From positions 1-31,074 of the forward strand of contig JADGQE010000003.1 of the NCBI GenBank assembly GCA_017882055.1: a stretch of 31,074 bases of DNA, in the 5' to 3' direction. A program made the translations under genes and the position numbers. Position 1 is the first letter of the stretch. Every line of letters begins with the position of its first letter. Shown here in pieces: positions 29,742 to 31,074 of this stretch. The notes below the pieces were generated by a model. That model worked only from the letters and a program-made list of their open reading frames with translations, did no database searches and was not told where the DNA came from. This stretch comes from Thermoflexales bacterium (GTDB lineage: Bacteria; Chloroflexota; Anaerolineae; Fen-1058).

Positions 29742-30611
29742 TCACTGGGCGCCGTTGAGTGCGCTCTCGATCGCGGCCTGGAAAGCCTCGATGGGCTGTG
29801 CGCCGACCAGCGGCTTGCCGTTGATGAAGAACGTGGGCGTGCCGCGCACTCCGGCTTTCTGGCCTTCTTGCGAATCGGCTTGCACTCGATCGGCGGTCTG
29901 ATCCTGGTTAAGGCACGGCTCGAACTTGGTCATATCTAATTTGAGTTCCTGCGCAAAGCCCAGCAACTTGTCTTTGTTGAACGCGCCTTGATTCTCGCCG
30001 CTCTGCTTGTCAAATAGCAGATCGTGGAACTGCCAGAACTTGCCTTGATCAGCGGCGCACTCAGCCGCCTGGGCCGCCCACACCGATTCCTGCCCCAAAA
30101 TGGCGATGTGCTTATACACGAACGTGGCTTTGCCCGTATCCACATACTGCTTGATCAGATTCGCTTCGACCGTTGTGTGAAAGCGCTCGCAATAGGGACA
30201 CTGAAAGTCGCTGAATTCGACGATGGAGACCTTGGCGGCTTTGTCGCCCTGTCGATTCGCGTCGCGCACCGTGAAGGCCGATGGATCAACCGGCTGCGCG
30301 CTCGGCGCTTGAGCCGCAGGCTGACCACTGCCAGCCTGCAAAGTCGCGATCGCGTCGAGTGTGCCATCGCGGGCTGCGCTGCGCACCGCAGTCATATCCA
30401 GCGCAACGGGCTTGGCCGTGAGAGTCGTATAAGCCGCAAAGCCGATCACGCCGACGATCACGCCCAACAAAAACCAGGCGGGCGCGAACCACGGCCTGGA
30501 GCGTGAAGTCGGTGCCTGCAACGACTCGTCCTGCCCTTCATCGAAGTCGGCGCTGTTTGGCTCGACTTCCACTGCGCTCTGTTCAGTTTCCGATAAGAGT
30601 TGTTCGCTCAC
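29742..30611 (-). CDS. DsbA/BdbD-like membrane-anchored thioredoxin-fold oxidoreductase
   Basis: 289 residues from GTG 30611 (AGGA upstream). An acidic cytoplasmic N-terminus, a membrane anchor (~42-62), a Pro/Ala/Gln linker, then a DsbA-type domain with active site C138-P-Y-C141 ('VEFSDFQCPYCERFHTTVE'), the helical insertion with 'AILGQESVWAAQAAECAADQGKFWQFHDLLF', and cis-proline loop 'GVRGTPTFFINGKPLVGAQP'. C-P-Y-C and the fold fit oxidases or isomerases that form disulfides in exported proteins. In this locus it may oxidise substrates that the CcdA-TlpA-CcmG branch re-reduces for heme attachment. It is the first gene of the minus-strand block. Confidence 0.9.
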   Translation of the reverse strand: MSEQLLSETEQSAVEVEPNSADFDEGQDESLQAPTSRSRPWFAPAWFLLGVIVGVIGFAAYTTLTAKPVALDMTAVRSAARDGTLDAIATLQAGSGQPAAQAPSAQPVDPSAFTVRDANRQGDKAAKVSIVEFSDFQCPYCERFHTTVEANLIKQYVDTGKATFVYKHIAILGQESVWAAQAAECAADQGKFWQFHDLLFDKQSGENQGAFNKDKLLGFAQELKLDMTKFEPCLNQDQTADRVQADSQEGQKAGVRGTPTFFINGKPLVGAQPIEAFQAAIESALNGAQ

Positions 30612-30703
30612 TGTGTTTCCTTTCGATGGCGGCTAAGTGCCGCAATTATAATCGCTTTTGCCAGAATACTCACGGGGCAATTGTCACCTACTACGGGCGA
30701 CGT

Positions 30704-30732
30704 TTGACCATTGATTCATTCGGTCATACAAT
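30704..30732 (+). promoter_or_regulatory. Promoter of the epimerase gene
   Basis: TTGACC (30704-30709), 17-bp spacer, TACAAT (30727-30732). The transcript start would be near 30739, 45 nt before ATG 30784. A divergent TATAAT for dsbA (minus strand, 30645-30650) lies 50-60 bp to the left, without a good -35. Confidence 0.7.
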
Positions 30733-30783
30733 GGTGAGCGCCAATCGATCGCGCTTTACATTACTCGGGAAGGATTCCTAACG

Positions 30784-31074
30784 ATGAAAGTCTTGTTTAT
30801 CGGCGGAACCGGCATTATCAGCTCGGCCTGCTCGCAACTCGCCGTCGAACGCGGCATCGAGCTTTATCTGCTGAATCGCGGCCAAACGGCTTTGCGGCCC
30901 ATTCCCGCCGGCGCATACATCCTGCACGGCGACATCCGCGATCGCGAATCGGCCCGCGCCGCGCTCAAGGACATATCCTTCGATGCCGTCGTGAATTGGA
31001 TCGCCTTTACGACCGATCACGTCGAAACCGACCTTGAGTTGTTCCGGGGTCGCACCGGCCAGTACGTTTTCATC
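30784..31074 (+). CDS. NAD-dependent epimerase/dehydratase family protein (partial, runs off the window)
   Basis: The first 97 residues are visible. 'MKVLFIGGTGIISSACSQLA' carries the Rossmann G-G-T-G-x-I motif of extended short-chain dehydrogenases, followed by 'LYLLNRGQT', 'GDIRDRESARAAL', and 'FDAVVNWIAFTTDHVETDLELF', close to the isoflavone-reductase-like/SDR_a branch often annotated as NAD-epimerase. AAGGA lies about nine bases upstream of ATG 30784. The catalytic Tyr-x-x-x-Lys is beyond the window. Divergent from dsbA. Confidence 0.85.
   Translation, partial: MKVLFIGGTGIISSACSQLAVERGIELYLLNRGQTALRPIPAGAYILHGDIRDRESARAALKDISFDAVVNWIAFTTDHVETDLELFRGRTGQYVFI

Noticed and set aside
1..31074. 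tRNA, rRNA or riboswitch genes.
   Set aside because: No cloverleaf or conserved rRNA or riboswitch core was recognised by reading; a covariance-model search would be needed to exclude them fully.

Overview
The window most likely comes from a member of the Chloroflexota, probably of the Anaerolineae type. This is an inference, because no marker gene such as 16S rRNA is present. The clues are the large XRE/NB-ARC/TPR regulator, secreted proteins ending in an LPIVLR-like tail, a TipAS-type MerR regulator, REC-Roadblock signalling, F420-type oxidoreductases, and an extraordinary abundance of short palindromes and 7-bp tandem tracts between genes.

Layout. Positions 1-7,450 form a plus-strand accessory region. 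It holds the end of a HEAT-repeat protein, a decayed REP-associated transposase framed by two copies of a 15-bp palindrome, a frameshifted and truncated class D beta-lactamase relic, a large HTH-NB-ARC-TPR regulator, and a secreted two-CBM family 9 glycoside hydrolase. After these come relics of a second regulator and of a VOC protein. Positions 7,467-8,765 carry a MerR/TipAS regulator with a textbook 19-bp-spacer promoter and a divergent deazaflavin-dependent oxidoreductase. From 8,777 to 30,611 every gene is on the minus strand.

The first minus block (8,777-11,054) is the conserved pgeF - PLP-binding protein - yggT - yggU cluster, with yggT broken by a hairpin-like insertion. Next are a REC-Roadblock response regulator with a repeated C-terminal peptide, a small membrane protein, an S51 peptidase, an anchored protein of unknown function, and a family 4 glycosidase with an extra N-terminal domain.

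The second minus block (16,746-30,611) is a nearly complete System I cytochrome c maturation locus. In transcription order it contains a DsbA-like thioredoxin, an L,D-transpeptidase, ccmE (CxxxY variant), ccmF, ccmH, a CcmG thioredoxin, a CcmI-like zinc-ribbon protein, a membrane diheme cytochrome c, ccmA, ccmB, an unknown two-repeat protein, ccmC, ccmD, an orphan Phd-type antitoxin, a CcdA-like thiol transporter and a TlpA/ResA thioredoxin. Together these would carry heme across the membrane (CcmABCDE), keep apocytochrome CXXCH thiols reduced (CcdA, TlpA, CcmG, CcmH) and ligate heme (CcmF/H); the adjacent diheme cytochrome is a likely client. The last gene is a plus-strand, truncated NAD-dependent epimerase divergent from dsbA.

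Most striking observations: (1) the CcdA-like protein is circularly permuted, with its LSPC transmembrane segment at the C-terminus instead of the N-terminus; (2) at least seven intergenic junctions carry tandem tracts with a strict 7-bp period but different unit sequences, several containing the stop codon of the preceding gene; (3) the CcmI-like protein and the diheme cytochrome next to it appear to share the same cytoplasmic helical module.
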